Shown here: positions 35,153 to 44,524 of the stretch, in pieces
Position numbering within the stretch: the first letter of the stretch is position 1
How the letters are laid out: each line of letters starts with the position of its first letter
Assembly (NCBI RefSeq): GCF_017654315.1
Contig: NZ_CP072203.1
Coordinates: 5,704,001-5,768,000 of the forward strand
Source: Gordonia polyisoprenivorans
Lineage (GTDB): Bacteria; Actinomycetota; Actinomycetes; Mycobacteriales; Mycobacteriaceae
Direction: 5' to 3'
Length of the DNA stretch: 64,000 nt
Translations under genes and position numbers: made by a program
Notes under the pieces: model-generated
Told to the model about the DNA's origin: nothing
Database searches by the model: none
Seen by the model: the letters and a program-made list of their open reading frames with translations, nothing else

Positions 35153-36103
35153 TCAGCGCGGTGAGTCCCGCACCGTGAGCACGTCGCCGACCCGGGCGAC
35201 CTCACGTCGGGACCCGCCATCGCCGCCGACGGCAACGCCGCCCTGACCGTGCCAGTCGACGACCAACGCGTCCACGGCACCGATCACCCGGCTCGTCGGC
35301 TCGGTGGCCCCGACGTCGAGCAGCCACCGCCGGATCACCCGCGTGCGCAACGCCGTGGCGAGATCGCGTACCGGCGCGATCGCCAGGCCCTCGGCCGTGC
35401 GGGCGACACGGTGATGTTCCTCGGCGAGCGCGTCGAGCGCGTCGGTGTCGGCGCGTAACGCATCGGCCGTGCGGCACAACGCCTCCACGACACCGCCGTG
35501 CAGGACGTCGTCGAGCAGCGGCAGAACCTCCGAACGCAGACGCACCCGGGTGAACCGGGGATCACGGTTGTGCGCGTCGGCATGCGGAGCCAACCCGAGT
35601 TCGGTGCAGGCACCGACGGTCTGCGCACGCCGGATACCCAGGAATGGCCGCCCCCATGGCGCCGACCACGCCCGCATCCCGGCGATCGAGCGGGCACCCG
35701 AGCCACGTGCCAGTCCGAGCAGAACGGTCTCGGCCTGATCGTCGGCGGTGTGGCCGAGCAGCACCGGGCATCCGTCCCGGGCTTCCTCGAGCGCGTCGTA
35801 GCGGGCGGCCCGGGCCGCCGCCTCCATCCCGCCCGCGGTACCGACGCTCACCTCGATCACCTGCGCGCGGGCACCGAGCCCGCGCGCCGCCTCGGCCGCG
35901 GCGTCGGCGACGTGCGCCGAACCGCGCTGGAGCCGGTGGTCGACGACGAGCGCACGGACCTTGAACCCGGCGCGCACGGCGGCCGCGGTCAGCGCCAGCG
36001 AATCCGGGCCGCCGGAGAGTCCTACGCAGACCTGCCGGTGTCCGTCGAGGTGGTCGGCGGCGAATCGCTCGACCGCCCGGGTCAGAGCACCCGCGCTATC
36101 CAT
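35153..36103 (-). CDS. tilS: tRNA(Ile)-lysidine synthetase
   Basis: TilS modifies C34 of the AUA-reading tRNA-Ile to lysidine. The 316-residue protein has the PP-loop SGGPDS (residues 30-35), VVDHRLQRGSA, and the LGHTADDQAETVLLGLARG motif, followed by the conserved PFLGIRR and NRDPRFTRVRLR. Its 3' half is divergent and shorter than the E. coli enzyme, as usual in actinobacteria. Its 5' end overlaps the upstream zinc protease gene by about 22 bp, indicating co-transcription. Confidence 0.94.
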   Translation of the reverse strand: MDSAGALTRAVERFAADHLDGHRQVCVGLSGGPDSLALTAAAVRAGFKVRALVVDHRLQRGSAHVADAAAEAARGLGARAQVIEVSVGTAGGMEAAARAARYDALEEARDGCPVLLGHTADDQAETVLLGLARGSGARSIAGMRAWSAPWGRPFLGIRRAQTVGACTELGLAPHADAHNRDPRFTRVRLRSEVLPLLDDVLHGGVVEALCRTADALRADTDALDALAEEHHRVARTAEGLAIAPVRDLATALRTRVIRRWLLDVGATEPTSRVIGAVDALVVDWHGQGGVAVGGDGGSRREVARVGDVLTVRDSPR

Positions 36104-37164
36104 TTCGCCGGTTCGTCGATCTCGGCGGGCAGCGGCATCGTCTCCGGCGAGGTCCAGATCGCGTTGAAACGCTCCATACCCACCGTCGAGACCACCTCGT
36201 CGACGAAGGCCTTACCCCGAATGTATTGGGCCAGTTTGGCATCCATACCGATGAGGGCACGGATGATGCGTTGCACCGGATTTCTCGGTCCGGTGCGCCG
36301 CTTGTCGAAGGCCGCACGGATCGACGCCACGGTGGGCACCTGCGCGGGCCCGACGGCATCCATCACGTGATCGGCGTGACCCTCGAGCAGGGTGCCGAGC
36401 ATCAGCATCCGATTGAAGGCGTCGTACTGTTCGGGCGTCTGCAACAACTGCATCGCACCGATCACGCCCTTCTCCCGCGGCTTGCCGCCCTTGAGTGCGC
36501 CGGTGATGCGTTCGACGACGTCGGAGATCGACTCGCCGGCGTCGGAGGTGAGGACCTCGATGTTGTCGAGCATGTACTGCCGCAGCCACGGGTTGGCCGA
36601 GAACTGCACCCGGTGGGTCACCTCGTGCAGGCACACCCAGAGCCGGAAGTCCGACGGCACCACCTTCAGGGTCCGCTCGACGCCGACGATGTTGGGTAGC
36701 ACCAGCATCAACACACCCGGGTCGTCGGCGGTCCCCGACGCCGACTCCTTCGGCGGCGAGAATGGGTCGTACTGTCCGAGGATCGCGGTGGAGAGGAAGG
36801 CCAGCAGACCCGAGGCCTGCAGTCCGCCGATGCGCCCGCTCAGCCCGGGCGAGGCGTCGGCGTCACCGGGCCCCGAGAGCATCGATCGCATCGATTGTCC
36901 TGCGGCGTCGATCCATTCGTCGCGTTCGAGCACGCGGGCCGCGGGCACGGCGAGCCCGTCGGCCAGACCGGTGACCTCGCGAACCGGTGCCTCGGCGCGC
37001 ACCGCGGCGTCGGCGAGCTCGACTCGGGCGGCCATCCGCGTGTAGTCGGTCATCTTCGGTCCGGGGCGCGAGAGCTTCTTGCCCACCGTCGACGCGAGAT
37101 CCCAATCGATCCTGGCGCCCACCGACTCCAGATCGTGTTCTGCGTGATCTATCGACATCCGCAC
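36082..37164 (-). CDS. Zinc-dependent metalloprotease of the Rv3626c family
   Basis: This 360-residue protein belongs to a conserved actinobacterial family, sometimes annotated as a coenzyme F420 biosynthesis-associated hydrolase. It has an HEVTH zinc motif at residues 180-184 in WVCLHEVTHRVQFSANPWL, consistent with a gluzincin/minigluzincin fold. The ATG at 37164 or 37158 could be used; both overlap the dacB stop. Position between tilS and dacB matches Rv3625c-Rv3627c. Substrates are unknown. F420 association is a database naming habit and is not supported by neighbours here. Confidence 0.88.
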   Translation of the reverse strand: MRMSIDHAEHDLESVGARIDWDLASTVGKKLSRPGPKMTDYTRMAARVELADAAVRAEAPVREVTGLADGLAVPAARVLERDEWIDAAGQSMRSMLSGPGDADASPGLSGRIGGLQASGLLAFLSTAILGQYDPFSPPKESASGTADDPGVLMLVLPNIVGVERTLKVVPSDFRLWVCLHEVTHRVQFSANPWLRQYMLDNIEVLTSDAGESISDVVERITGALKGGKPREKGVIGAMQLLQTPEQYDAFNRMLMLGTLLEGHADHVMDAVGPAQVPTVASIRAAFDKRRTGPRNPVQRIIRALIGMDAKLAQYIRGKAFVDEVVSTVGMERFNAIWTSPETMPLPAEIDEPAKWIARVL

Positions 37165-38576
37165 TCCCTCAGGTCGCCGGGGATGGCGTCGAGTGCCGGG
37201 CGGGCGTCGGCCGGGGAGGTTCCCCCCGACATCAACGCGAACGACAACACCCGCCCATCGACGGTTTGCACTATGCCGGTCAACGAACTGACGCCGGTCA
37301 GAGTTCCGGTCTTGGCTCGCACCCAGCCCGCTCCCGGGTTATCCGGTTCGTCGAAGCGATCGGCGAGGGTCCCGGTGCCACCGGCGATCGGCAGACCCTC
37401 GAGGATCGGACGCAGTTTCGCGTTACGGGCACCGTTGGGGCTGTTCGAATCATCGGGACCACTGATGGCGCCCATCAGGGTGTCGAGGAACGCGGCCGGG
37501 ATCTTGTTCTGATACGACAGCCCCGACGAATCGTGCAGCGTCACCCCGGAGGTGTCGAAACCGTTGTCCCGCAAAGTTTTCACCACCGCTGCGGCACCGC
37601 CGGACAGGGTGGCCGGACCCCCCTGGGACACCGACAACTCGATGGACAGCGCCTCGGCCATCACGTTGTCGGAGAAGCGGTTCATGTCGTCGACGCGGGT
37701 GAGCAGCGGGGCCGAGGACACCTTCGCGAGGGTCTGCGCACCCGCCGGCGCGGTCGTCTCGGTGACGTCGGTCGACACCCCGAGGGCCGTGGCGAGCGCC
37801 TTGCCGGCGGTGATGGCCGGATCGGCGACGCGCGGCGAGTACTCGTCGAGCGGACGCGCGGTGCGACCGCCGTCGACCATGAGTGGCTGGATCGGGGTGA
37901 TGTCGCCGCCGGCGATGTCGGCGCGATCCCACGTCGGGTCCATCGACGGTCCGGTGAACGCGCTGACATCGACGGCCACCGACCGCACGTCGATCCCGGC
38001 GTTCTTGATCTGGTCGGCGAGCTGCGAGATCCGGGCGGGATTGGTGTAGAAGGTGTCGGTGCCGGGCGGCTGGGCGCTGAGCGTCGGGTCGCCTGCGCCC
38101 TTGAGGATGATCTGCCCGTCGGGCCCGGCAAGCACGGTGGTGGTGATGCGCTGATCGTGGGGCAGCGCGAGCAGGACCGCCGCCGCGGTGAGGATCTTCG
38201 CGTTCGACGCCGGGGTGCGCGGCTCATCGGCGCCCTGCGACCACAGCACGGTTCCGGTCAGCGCGTCACTGATCTGGCCGGTGAGGGTGCCCAGTGCGGG
38301 CGCCTTGAGCGACGCGGCGATGGCTCGCCGGACGCCGGCCGCGGTCGGTTCGGTCGCGGTCGCCGACACCGGGTCGATGGCGGGTGTGAAGGCGATCGGG
38401 GCCGGCCGGCCGGGGGTGCCCGGCGGAAGCGGGTCGGGCTTGGTCAGCTGCAGGTAGGTGAACACCCCGCCGACCGCGATGACCGCGACCAGAACGACCG
38501 AGAGCAACGACCAGATGAGGCGCCGACGACGCGTCCGCGGCCGGTTCACCGCAGCGCTTCCGTGATGTGCACCCAC
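37149..38576 (-). CDS. dacB: D-alanyl-D-alanine carboxypeptidase/endopeptidase (PBP4 type)
   Basis: DacB trims or opens peptidoglycan stem peptides outside the membrane. The 475-residue protein has a basic N-terminus and a signal anchor (about 21-45), then the penicillin-binding motifs SxxK (S124-N-A-K127), SxN in FSDNVMAEAL, and KTG in RAKTGTLTG. Domain length matches peptidase family S13. It corresponds to Rv3627c and is divergent from ppa, with 159 bp between them. Overlap with the zinc protease gene suggests a dacB-protease-tilS operon. Confidence 0.94.
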   Translation of the reverse strand: MGAHHGSAAVNRPRTRRRRLIWSLLSVVLVAVIAVGGVFTYLQLTKPDPLPPGTPGRPAPIAFTPAIDPVSATATEPTAAGVRRAIAASLKAPALGTLTGQISDALTGTVLWSQGADEPRTPASNAKILTAAAVLLALPHDQRITTTVLAGPDGQIILKGAGDPTLSAQPPGTDTFYTNPARISQLADQIKNAGIDVRSVAVDVSAFTGPSMDPTWDRADIAGGDITPIQPLMVDGGRTARPLDEYSPRVADPAITAGKALATALGVSTDVTETTAPAGAQTLAKVSSAPLLTRVDDMNRFSDNVMAEALSIELSVSQGGPATLSGGAAAVVKTLRDNGFDTSGVTLHDSSGLSYQNKIPAAFLDTLMGAISGPDDSNSPNGARNAKLRPILEGLPIAGGTGTLADRFDEPDNPGAGWVRAKTGTLTGVSSLTGIVQTVDGRVLSFALMSGGTSPADARPALDAIPGDLRECGCR

Positions 38577-38735
38577 ACAACCTCCGGGTCTCGACGTTCC
38601 TTCGTGTGGCCCTAACAGTATCGTTGAGGCGATTCGCGCCGCCGACTCGCACGATGAGCCGATACCTGCATCAGGCGTTTCGGGCAGCGGCGGCCGCGCT
38701 CACCCCAACGACAGTGCCACGATCAAGGAGGACGC

Positions 38736-39248
38736 GTGGAATTCGATGTGACCATCGAGATCCCCAAGGGAAGCCGCAACAAGTACGAGGTGGACCACGA
38801 GACGGGCAAGATCTATCTCGACCGCTACCTCTACACCGCGTTCGGCTACCCCGCCGATTACGGCTACATCGACAACACCCTCGGCGAGGACGGCGACCCG
38901 CTCGACGCCCTGGTCCTGCTGCCGGAGTCGGTGTACCCCGGGGTGATCGTGCGTGCCCGGATCGTCGGCATGTACACCATGACCGACGAGGCCGGCGGCG
39001 ACGACAAGCTGCTGTGCGTCCCGGCCAAGGACGTGCGCTGGGATCACATCCAGGACGTCGGTGACGTCCCCGAGTACGAGCTCAAGGCCATCGCGCACTT
39101 CTTCGAGCACTACAAGGACCTCGAGCCCGGCAAGCACGTGAACCCGGGTGGCTGGGTCGGTACGGCCGAGGCGGAGAAGGTGGCCCAGGAGGCCATCGAA
39201 CGTCTCGCGAAGCAGCCGCACGAGGCCAACGAGCCCTCACGCGGCTGA
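38736..39248 (+). CDS. ppa: Inorganic pyrophosphatase (family I)
   Basis: Ppa hydrolyses pyrophosphate in the cytoplasm, pulling biosynthetic reactions forward. The 170-residue protein has the signature [10 protein letters not shown] (metal-binding aspartates), [11 protein letters not shown] and the [10 protein letters not shown] region. The GTG start at 38736 has a near-perfect AGGAGG site. It corresponds to Rv3628 and ends the syntenic block. A strong hairpin follows the stop. Confidence 0.96.
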   Translation: MEFDVTIEIPKGSRNKYEVDHETGKIYLDRYLYTAFGYPADYGYIDNTLGEDGDPLDALVLLPESVYPGVIVRARIVGMYTMTDEAGGDDKLLCVPAKDVRWDHIQDVGDVPEYELKAIAHFFEHYKDLEPGKHVNPGGWVGTAEAEKVAQEAIERLAKQPHEANEPSRG

Positions 39249-39270
39249 CCGCGGTCAGGCGAATACGAGA

Positions 39271-39312
39271 AACGGCGCCCGTCCCCCGATCGCGGGGGCG
39301 GGCGCCGTTTTC
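39271..39312. terminator. Bidirectional intrinsic terminator between ppa and MFS gene
   Basis: AACGGCGCCCG and CGGGCGCCGTT form an 11-bp stem extended by C/G runs around a GATCGC loop, followed by TTTTC on the plus strand and preceded by AAA. It lies between convergent ppa and the MFS gene. Confidence 0.85.
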
Positions 39313-39325
39313 GTGATGCCGGTAT

Positions 39326-41038
39326 CTACAGCCCCGGGCCGGTGGATTCCGGGTCGCCGAGCGGCTTGCCCTTGCGCAGCGGCAATTCCTTCCATGTGAG
39401 GGTGCCGATGATCGCGAGCAGCGAGATGATCGAAACCGTCAGGAACACCCGGTCCATCGAGTTGGCGAAGCCCTGCTTGATCGGCTGGGCCAGTTCGGTG
39501 GGGAGCTTGCTGATCACCGAGGTATCCGACATCACGCTCTCCGATGCCGAGCCGCCACCGCCACCGGGATTCTGCGACGCGCTGATGAGGCCCTTGGCGA
39601 ATCCGCTGACCTGCGGGTCCGGACTCGACGCGGCGGTCATCACCGCGGTGCGGTACTGCGGTGCCGCCGCCGCGGCAACCATCTCGTCCTTGATGTTGGG
39701 GCCCATCAGGCTGAACAGCATGGAGAAGAACACGGCCACACCGAGCGTCGCACCGATCTGCCGGAAGAAGGTCGCGGTACCCGTCGACAGTCCCATGTCC
39801 TTGGGCGGCAGGATGTTCTGCATGGCCAGGGTGATGGGCTGCATGAGGTTGCCGAGTCCGAAGCCGAGGAAGAACGCGTAGATCATCACCAGCCACACCG
39901 GTGTCGACAGTCCGACGGTGTGCAACAGGAACATCATCACCGTGATCAGGATCGAGCCCACGATGGTGAAGATCTTGTACCGCCCGGTCCGCGAGATCAG
40001 CTGACCCGAGAGCACCGACCCGGTCATCAGCCCGAGCACCATCGGCAGCATCTGCAGGCCGGCGACCATCGGGCTCGACCCGCGCAGCACCTGGAAGTAC
40101 TGCGGCAGCATCGAGATGCCGCCGAACATCACCGCACCGACGATCATCGAGACGACGATGCCCTGCGCGAAGACGCGATTCTTGAAGACGCGCAACGGGA
40201 TCAACGCGTCTTCACCCATCAGGTGCTCGATGAGCACGAACACCGCGAGCCCCACGGCGCCGACGATGTAACACAGCCAGGACCAGCCCGACAGCCATCC
40301 CCACTCGCGACCCTGTTCGGCGACGATCAGCAGCGGCGCGACGGTCACCGCGAGCGCGGTGGCACCCCAGTAGTCGGTGCGGCCGCCGATGCCCTTGTTC
40401 TGGTCGTAATTGAGCACCTTGTAGACCACGATGAGGGCCAGGATGCCGATCGGCACATTGACCAGGAACACCCAGCGCCAGCCGGAGACCCAGAGGATCG
40501 AGGACTGGCCGGCGAACAGTCCGCCGAGCACCGGTCCCAGCACGCTGGAGGTGCCGAATACGGCCAGGAAGTAGCCCTGGTACTTGGCGCGTTCGCGGGG
40601 CGGGACGATGTCACCGATGGTGGTCAGCGCCAAGGTGAACAGGCCGCCGGCACCGATGCCCTGGAAGGCGCGGAACGCGGCGAGCTCGTACATCGAGGTC
40701 GCCATGCTGCAGGCCAGCGAACCGATCACGAAGATCGAGATGGCCAGCAGGAAGAACGGCTTACGTCCGTAGAGATCGGAGAGCTTGCCGTAGAGCGGTG
40801 TGACGATGGTCGAGGTCACCAGGTAGGCGGTGGTGACCCACGCCTGCATGTCGTAGCCCTGCAGATCGTCAGCGATCGTGCGGATCGCGGTCGAGACGAT
40901 CGTCTGGTCGAGTGCCGCGAGGAACATGCCGAGCATCAGACCGGCCAGAACTGTCAGGATCTGCCGGTGCGAGAGTCCCGCTCCGGCGTGCTCCTCCGGG
41001 GGGCTCACCGCCGAGGCGGTGACGTTGTCGTTGGTCAT
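39326..41038 (-). CDS. MFS drug-efflux transporter (EmrB/QacA, 14-TM type)
   Basis: This 570-residue protein is a DHA2-type proton-driven exporter. Motif C-like sequence is present (FGTSSVLGPVLGGLFAG), together with the DHA2 motif D1 (LDQTIVSTAI near residue 44) and GKLSDLYGRKP (motif A). Fourteen transmembrane helices are expected, with an extracytoplasmic loop near residues 470-520 rich in Gly/Ser. ATG 41038 overlaps the marR stop (ATGA), and CGAGGA precedes it. Regulation by the coupled MarR is likely, so the pump is probably induced by a toxic compound. Confidence 0.9.
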   Translation of the reverse strand: MTNDNVTASAVSPPEEHAGAGLSHRQILTVLAGLMLGMFLAALDQTIVSTAIRTIADDLQGYDMQAWVTTAYLVTSTIVTPLYGKLSDLYGRKPFFLLAISIFVIGSLACSMATSMYELAAFRAFQGIGAGGLFTLALTTIGDIVPPRERAKYQGYFLAVFGTSSVLGPVLGGLFAGQSSILWVSGWRWVFLVNVPIGILALIVVYKVLNYDQNKGIGGRTDYWGATALAVTVAPLLIVAEQGREWGWLSGWSWLCYIVGAVGLAVFVLIEHLMGEDALIPLRVFKNRVFAQGIVVSMIVGAVMFGGISMLPQYFQVLRGSSPMVAGLQMLPMVLGLMTGSVLSGQLISRTGRYKIFTIVGSILITVMMFLLHTVGLSTPVWLVMIYAFFLGFGLGNLMQPITLAMQNILPPKDMGLSTGTATFFRQIGATLGVAVFFSMLFSLMGPNIKDEMVAAAAAPQYRTAVMTAASSPDPQVSGFAKGLISASQNPGGGGGSASESVMSDTSVISKLPTELAQPIKQGFANSMDRVFLTVSIISLLAIIGTLTWKELPLRKGKPLGDPESTGPGL

Positions 41039-41565
41039 GGGGTCCTCGAGGTCGTAGGGGCTGGGGGGATACGTGGGGATTCGGACGACGGTGCCGTCTC
41101 GGATGGCCGACGTTCGCACGCCGGCGGCACCAGGGTCTCGGTGGCATCAACGAAGCGGGTGAGAAGCGTCACCAACGTCGCCAGCTCGTCGGACGACCAC
41201 TCGCTCATGGTGGAGTTCACCGCCGTGCGGCGCCCCGACCGCATCGACTCGACGCGTTCACGTCCGGCGTCGGTGACGACGAGCAGCGTCGCGCGTCCGT
41301 CGTGCGGGTCGGCTTCGCGCCGGATCAGCCCGAGATCGACGAGCTGACTGACGTGTCTGCTGACCGTCGACGGATCGGCGCCGAGTTCCGCGGCCAGCTC
41401 TCGTGAGCGCATCGGGCGTTTGACCAGATGGAACAGGCCTTTGAAGGCCGCCGTCTCGAACTCACCGTCGGGCGTGCGGAAGGTCGTGTGGACCGCGCGG
41501 TCGCGGATACGGATGTAGCGCGCGAGTGCGTCGAAGAGCTGATCGATGTCGCGATCGTCGAGCAT
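41035..41565 (-). CDS. MarR-family transcriptional regulator
   Basis: This 176-residue winged-helix protein has the MarR DNA-binding core: MRSRELAAELGADPSTVSRHVSQLVDLGLIRREADPHDGRATLL at about residues 52-95 (helix-turn-helix then wing). ATG 41565 has GGGGA upstream and is preferred over a TTG further upstream. A Pro/Ser-rich tail follows the last helix. It is translationally coupled to the efflux pump gene, the usual arrangement for MarR-controlled exporters. A CAACTAGTTG palindrome upstream is its likely operator. Confidence 0.88.
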   Translation of the reverse strand: MLDDRDIDQLFDALARYIRIRDRAVHTTFRTPDGEFETAAFKGLFHLVKRPMRSRELAAELGADPSTVSRHVSQLVDLGLIRREADPHDGRATLLVVTDAGRERVESMRSGRRTAVNSTMSEWSSDELATLVTLLTRFVDATETLVPPACERRPSETAPSSESPRIPPAPTTSRTP

Positions 41566-41610
41566 GCCGATTCCCCGATCGGTGAGGATGTCCGATTTCC
41601 TTGCCGCGTA

Positions 41611-41634
41611 CAACTAGTTGCTGAGTGCATGTAG
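41611..41634. promoter_or_regulatory. Candidate MarR operator
   Basis: A perfect 10-bp palindrome, CAACTAGTTG (41611-41620), is followed by another half site, TAGTTG (about 41631-41636), one to two helical turns away. It lies about 46 bp upstream of the marR start and between marR and the divergent allantoicase gene. The operator role is inferred. Confidence 0.5.
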
Positions 41635-41697
41635 TTGACGGCCGCAAGTATGCGCTCGAGTTCGTCGTCATGGCAAATCCCATTAGGATCGACGGTC

Positions 41698-42735
41698 GTG
41701 ACCCCTGTACCCCCACCGACGTCATCGGGTAGCCGTCCACACTTCACTTCCATGCCTGACCTGGCCTTACGGGACCTGGGCGGCGCCGTCGTGTGGACCA
41801 ACGACGACCTCTTCGCCGAGGCGCAGAACCTGATCAAGACCCCCCCGGCGCAGTATCAGCCCGCGACGTTCGGCCACAAGGGACAGATCTACGACGGCTG
41901 GGAGACGCGACGGCGTCGAGAAGCGGGAGTCGATCAGGCGATCGTGCGGCTCGGCGCGCCGGGTGTCATCTACGGCGTCGTCGTCGACACGGCGTGGTTC
42001 AAGGGCAACTATCCGCCGTTCATCTCCGTCGAGGCCGCCGCCAAGGAGGGCGTCGTCTCCGTCGACGAACTGCTGACCGACACCGAGTGGGTCACCATCG
42101 TCGAGAAGAGCCCCGTCGACGGCGACACCCGCAACCCGTTCCGGGTCGACGCGAAGGATCGCTTCACCCACGTGCGTCTGACGATGCATCCCGACGGCGG
42201 TGTGGCCCGATTCCGGGTCCATGGGCGCGGCGTACCCAACCCGCACTTCTTCCGTTACGGCCATTTCGACCTGGCCGCGTTGGAGAACGGTGGCCTGATC
42301 ACGGCCTGCTCCAACATGTTCTACAGCTCGCCCAACAACCTGCTCATGCCCGGCCGTGCACGGCACATGGGCGAGGGCTGGGAGACCTCGCGTCGGCGCG
42401 ACGACGGCAACGACTGGGTGCAGGTACGCCTGGCCGGACAGGGCCGGGTGAGCCTCGTCGAACTCGACACCAGCTACTTCCTGGGCAACGCGCCCGGCGC
42501 GGCAATGGTCCGCGGCCGCGACGGCGAGGACGGCGAGTGGTTCGAGGTGTTGGGCCGCACCGACTTACAGCCCGACACCCGGCACCGGTTCGTCATCGAC
42601 CTCGACCGGCCGATGACCGAGGCGCGCATCGACGTCTACCCCGACGGCGGGATGGCCCGACTCAAGCTGTACGGCCTGCTGACCGACGAGGCGCAGACCG
42701 AACTCGTTGAGCAGTGGGAGCGCGGCGAGGCCTGA
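41698..42735 (+). CDS. alc: Allantoicase
   Basis: Allantoicase hydrolyses allantoate to ureidoglycolate and urea in purine use as nitrogen source. The 345-residue protein has two repeated jelly-roll domains; each carries the GWET(S/R)RRR motif (YDGWETRRRREAG and GEGWETSRRRDDGND) and the HFRVHPDGG-type HPDGGVARFRVHG and YPDGGMARLKLYG ends. GTG 41698 is chosen because TAGGAT lies 8 nt before it, fitting a leaderless start, and because the family begins with an FTxxPDLA segment that the later ATG 41752 would cut. Other ureide genes are not in the window. Confidence 0.92.
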   Translation: MTPVPPPTSSGSRPHFTSMPDLALRDLGGAVVWTNDDLFAEAQNLIKTPPAQYQPATFGHKGQIYDGWETRRRREAGVDQAIVRLGAPGVIYGVVVDTAWFKGNYPPFISVEAAAKEGVVSVDELLTDTEWVTIVEKSPVDGDTRNPFRVDAKDRFTHVRLTMHPDGGVARFRVHGRGVPNPHFFRYGHFDLAALENGGLITACSNMFYSSPNNLLMPGRARHMGEGWETSRRRDDGNDWVQVRLAGQGRVSLVELDTSYFLGNAPGAAMVRGRDGEDGEWFEVLGRTDLQPDTRHRFVIDLDRPMTEARIDVYPDGGMARLKLYGLLTDEAQTELVEQWERGEA

Positions 42736-42756
42736 GCACGACTGGTCGCCGGGATG

Positions 42757-43188
42757 TCAGGCCGCGCGTCGCTCCGCGAACGACGGCAACACCAGCTCGC
42801 GCACGCGGTGACTCGTCGCCGAACCGTCGAGTGGCACCAGGATCACCGCGTCGGCGACCTCGGCCGCGTAGATGTCGCGGATGAGGGTCACCAGACCGCT
42901 CGGCGTACCCACATAGCGGACGGTGCCGCCGTTGATCTCGTCCGGAATGTGTGCGACCGCCGCCCGCGCCGACGCGGCGCTGGGCGCGATCGCCACCTCC
43001 ACCTCGAGTGCGACGGAGAAGTTCGCGGTGTCGCGGGTACCGGCCCGCAGCAGCGAGCGGGCCCGCTGGGCGTCACGCAGCGTGGGTCGACGGACGACGA
43101 TGGCCGACGGCTCGGCGGGAACGTCGTCGGCGAGCGCGACGCGCAGCGACGGCCGTCCGATGCTGATGCGATCGAGTTCGATGGTCAT
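42757..43188 (-). CDS. Small luciferase-like monooxygenase C-terminal domain protein
   Basis: This 143-residue protein resembles only the C-terminal third of flavin-dependent luciferase-like monooxygenases: VEVAIAPSAASARAAVAHI, then a YVGTPSGLVTLIRDIYAAEVADAVILVPL segment. The N-terminal flavin-binding half of the family is absent, so it is either a truncated relic or a stand-alone partner domain. Its ATG overlaps the stop of the upstream aminotransferase gene by four bases, so both are controlled by the SAM-IV riboswitch. The conserved coupling argues for function. Exact role unknown. Confidence 0.7.
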   Translation of the reverse strand: MTIELDRISIGRPSLRVALADDVPAEPSAIVVRRPTLRDAQRARSLLRAGTRDTANFSVALEVEVAIAPSAASARAAVAHIPDEINGGTVRYVGTPSGLVTLIRDIYAAEVADAVILVPLDGSATSHRVRELVLPSFAERRAA

Positions 43189-44489
43189 GCCGGGTTCCCT
43201 CCGGGTGAGGTCGAGATGAGTTGTGCCAGAGCGTCGATCAAGCGGTCGATGTCGGCGGCCCCGGTGCCGAGGCCGAAGCTCGCGCGCACGGCGCCGTCGG
43301 GGTGGCCGAGGCGAGTGAGGATCGGGTGGGCGCAGAACTTTCCGTCGCGCACGCCGATGCCGTGTTCGTCGCTGAGATATTCGGCGACGGCGCGCGGTGC
43401 AATGCCGTCGACGCCGAACCCGGCGATCCCGACGCGATCGGTGATGTCGTCGAAGATGCGGAGTGCCTCGACGCCGTCGATCCGCGCGAGACCGTCATCG
43501 AGACGGCAACGCAATTCGTGTTCGTGCAGGCCGATCGCCTCGAAGCCGATCTCGGTGATCGCCTCGCAGGCCGCGGCGATGGCGATGGCGCCCAACACAT
43601 TCGGAGACCCTGCTTCATGCCGCGCGGCACCGGTGTGCCAGGCAGTGGCCGCGCAGTTCTCGTCGGGCCCGTCGACGACGCTCACCTGCGCCGAGGCGCC
43701 ACCGCCGGCGAGATACGGGTCGGCGGCGTCGAGCCAGTCCGTTCGTCCGATGAGCACTCCCGCCCCGAACGGCGCGTAGACCTTGTGACCGGAGAACACC
43801 AGGTAGTCGATACCGTGGCTGACCATCGACACCGGCCGGTGGGCGACGAGTTGGGCTGCGTCGACGAGGATGCGCGCGCCGTGTCGGTGCGCGATGGCGG
43901 CGAGGCGACCGATCGGCAGGACCTCGCCGGTGACGTTGGAGGCCGCGGTCACCGCGAGCAATGCCGCGGGAGCCGCGGCCAGTTCGCATTCGAGCGCGAC
44001 GAGGGTGTCCTCGATACCCGGACGCGCGGTCACGATGCGGGCCGTCCCGGAGTCGCGCGAGACCCACGGCAGGAGGTTGGCGTGGTGCTCGATGTCGAAG
44101 ACCACAACGTCGCCGGGGGTGCAGTGGGCCGCCAGATTGATCGCGTCGGTGGTGTTGCGGGTGAACACGACGGTGTCGTCGGCACGCCCACGCACGAAGC
44201 GCCGCACCGTCTCCCGGCACTGCTCGTAGCGACGGGTGGTGACCTGGGACAGATGGCCGGCACCGCGGTGGACACTCGCGTACTGGTGCAGCGACGCGGC
44301 GACGGCGTCGGCGACCGCGGTCAGGGCGGGGGCGCTCGCCGCATAGTCGAGATTGGCGTAGGCCACCTCGTTCCCGTCGGCGAGCGGCACCGGCTGTCCT
44401 GCGCCGACGACCTCGGCCAGCGGCTCGCAGGACGACGGATCTGCGCACACGGTGGCGGCGACCGATGCGGGGGTGGCGACAGCAGTCAT
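43185..44489 (-). CDS. Class V aminotransferase, cysteine-desulfurase-like
   Basis: This 434-residue PLP enzyme belongs to the SufS/CsdA-like fold type I family. It has NLDYAASAP near residue 45, the substrate/PLP loop TRNTTDAINLAAH, DAAQLVAHRPV with the PLP aspartate, and the lysine-bearing SGHKVYAPFGAGVLIGR. The conserved catalytic Cys loop of true desulfurases is not clear, so activity could be desulfuration or lyase/transaminase type. ATG 44489 has GAGGAG upstream. The SAM-IV riboswitch in its leader shows repression when S-adenosylmethionine is plentiful, linking it to methionine or cysteine metabolism. Confidence 0.85.
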   Translation of the reverse strand: MTAVATPASVAATVCADPSSCEPLAEVVGAGQPVPLADGNEVAYANLDYAASAPALTAVADAVAASLHQYASVHRGAGHLSQVTTRRYEQCRETVRRFVRGRADDTVVFTRNTTDAINLAAHCTPGDVVVFDIEHHANLLPWVSRDSGTARIVTARPGIEDTLVALECELAAAPAALLAVTAASNVTGEVLPIGRLAAIAHRHGARILVDAAQLVAHRPVSMVSHGIDYLVFSGHKVYAPFGAGVLIGRTDWLDAADPYLAGGGASAQVSVVDGPDENCAATAWHTGAARHEAGSPNVLGAIAIAAACEAITEIGFEAIGLHEHELRCRLDDGLARIDGVEALRIFDDITDRVGIAGFGVDGIAPRAVAEYLSDEHGIGVRDGKFCAHPILTRLGHPDGAVRASFGLGTGAADIDRLIDALAQLISTSPGGNPA

Positions 44490-44524
44490 CGAAAAATCTC
44501 CTCGGGAATCCACGCTTGCCGTGT

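Noticed and set aside
41566..41613. TTG start for marR
   Set aside because: ATG 41565 has a good ribosome site and gives the family length; the extension is not conserved-looking and overlaps the palindrome.
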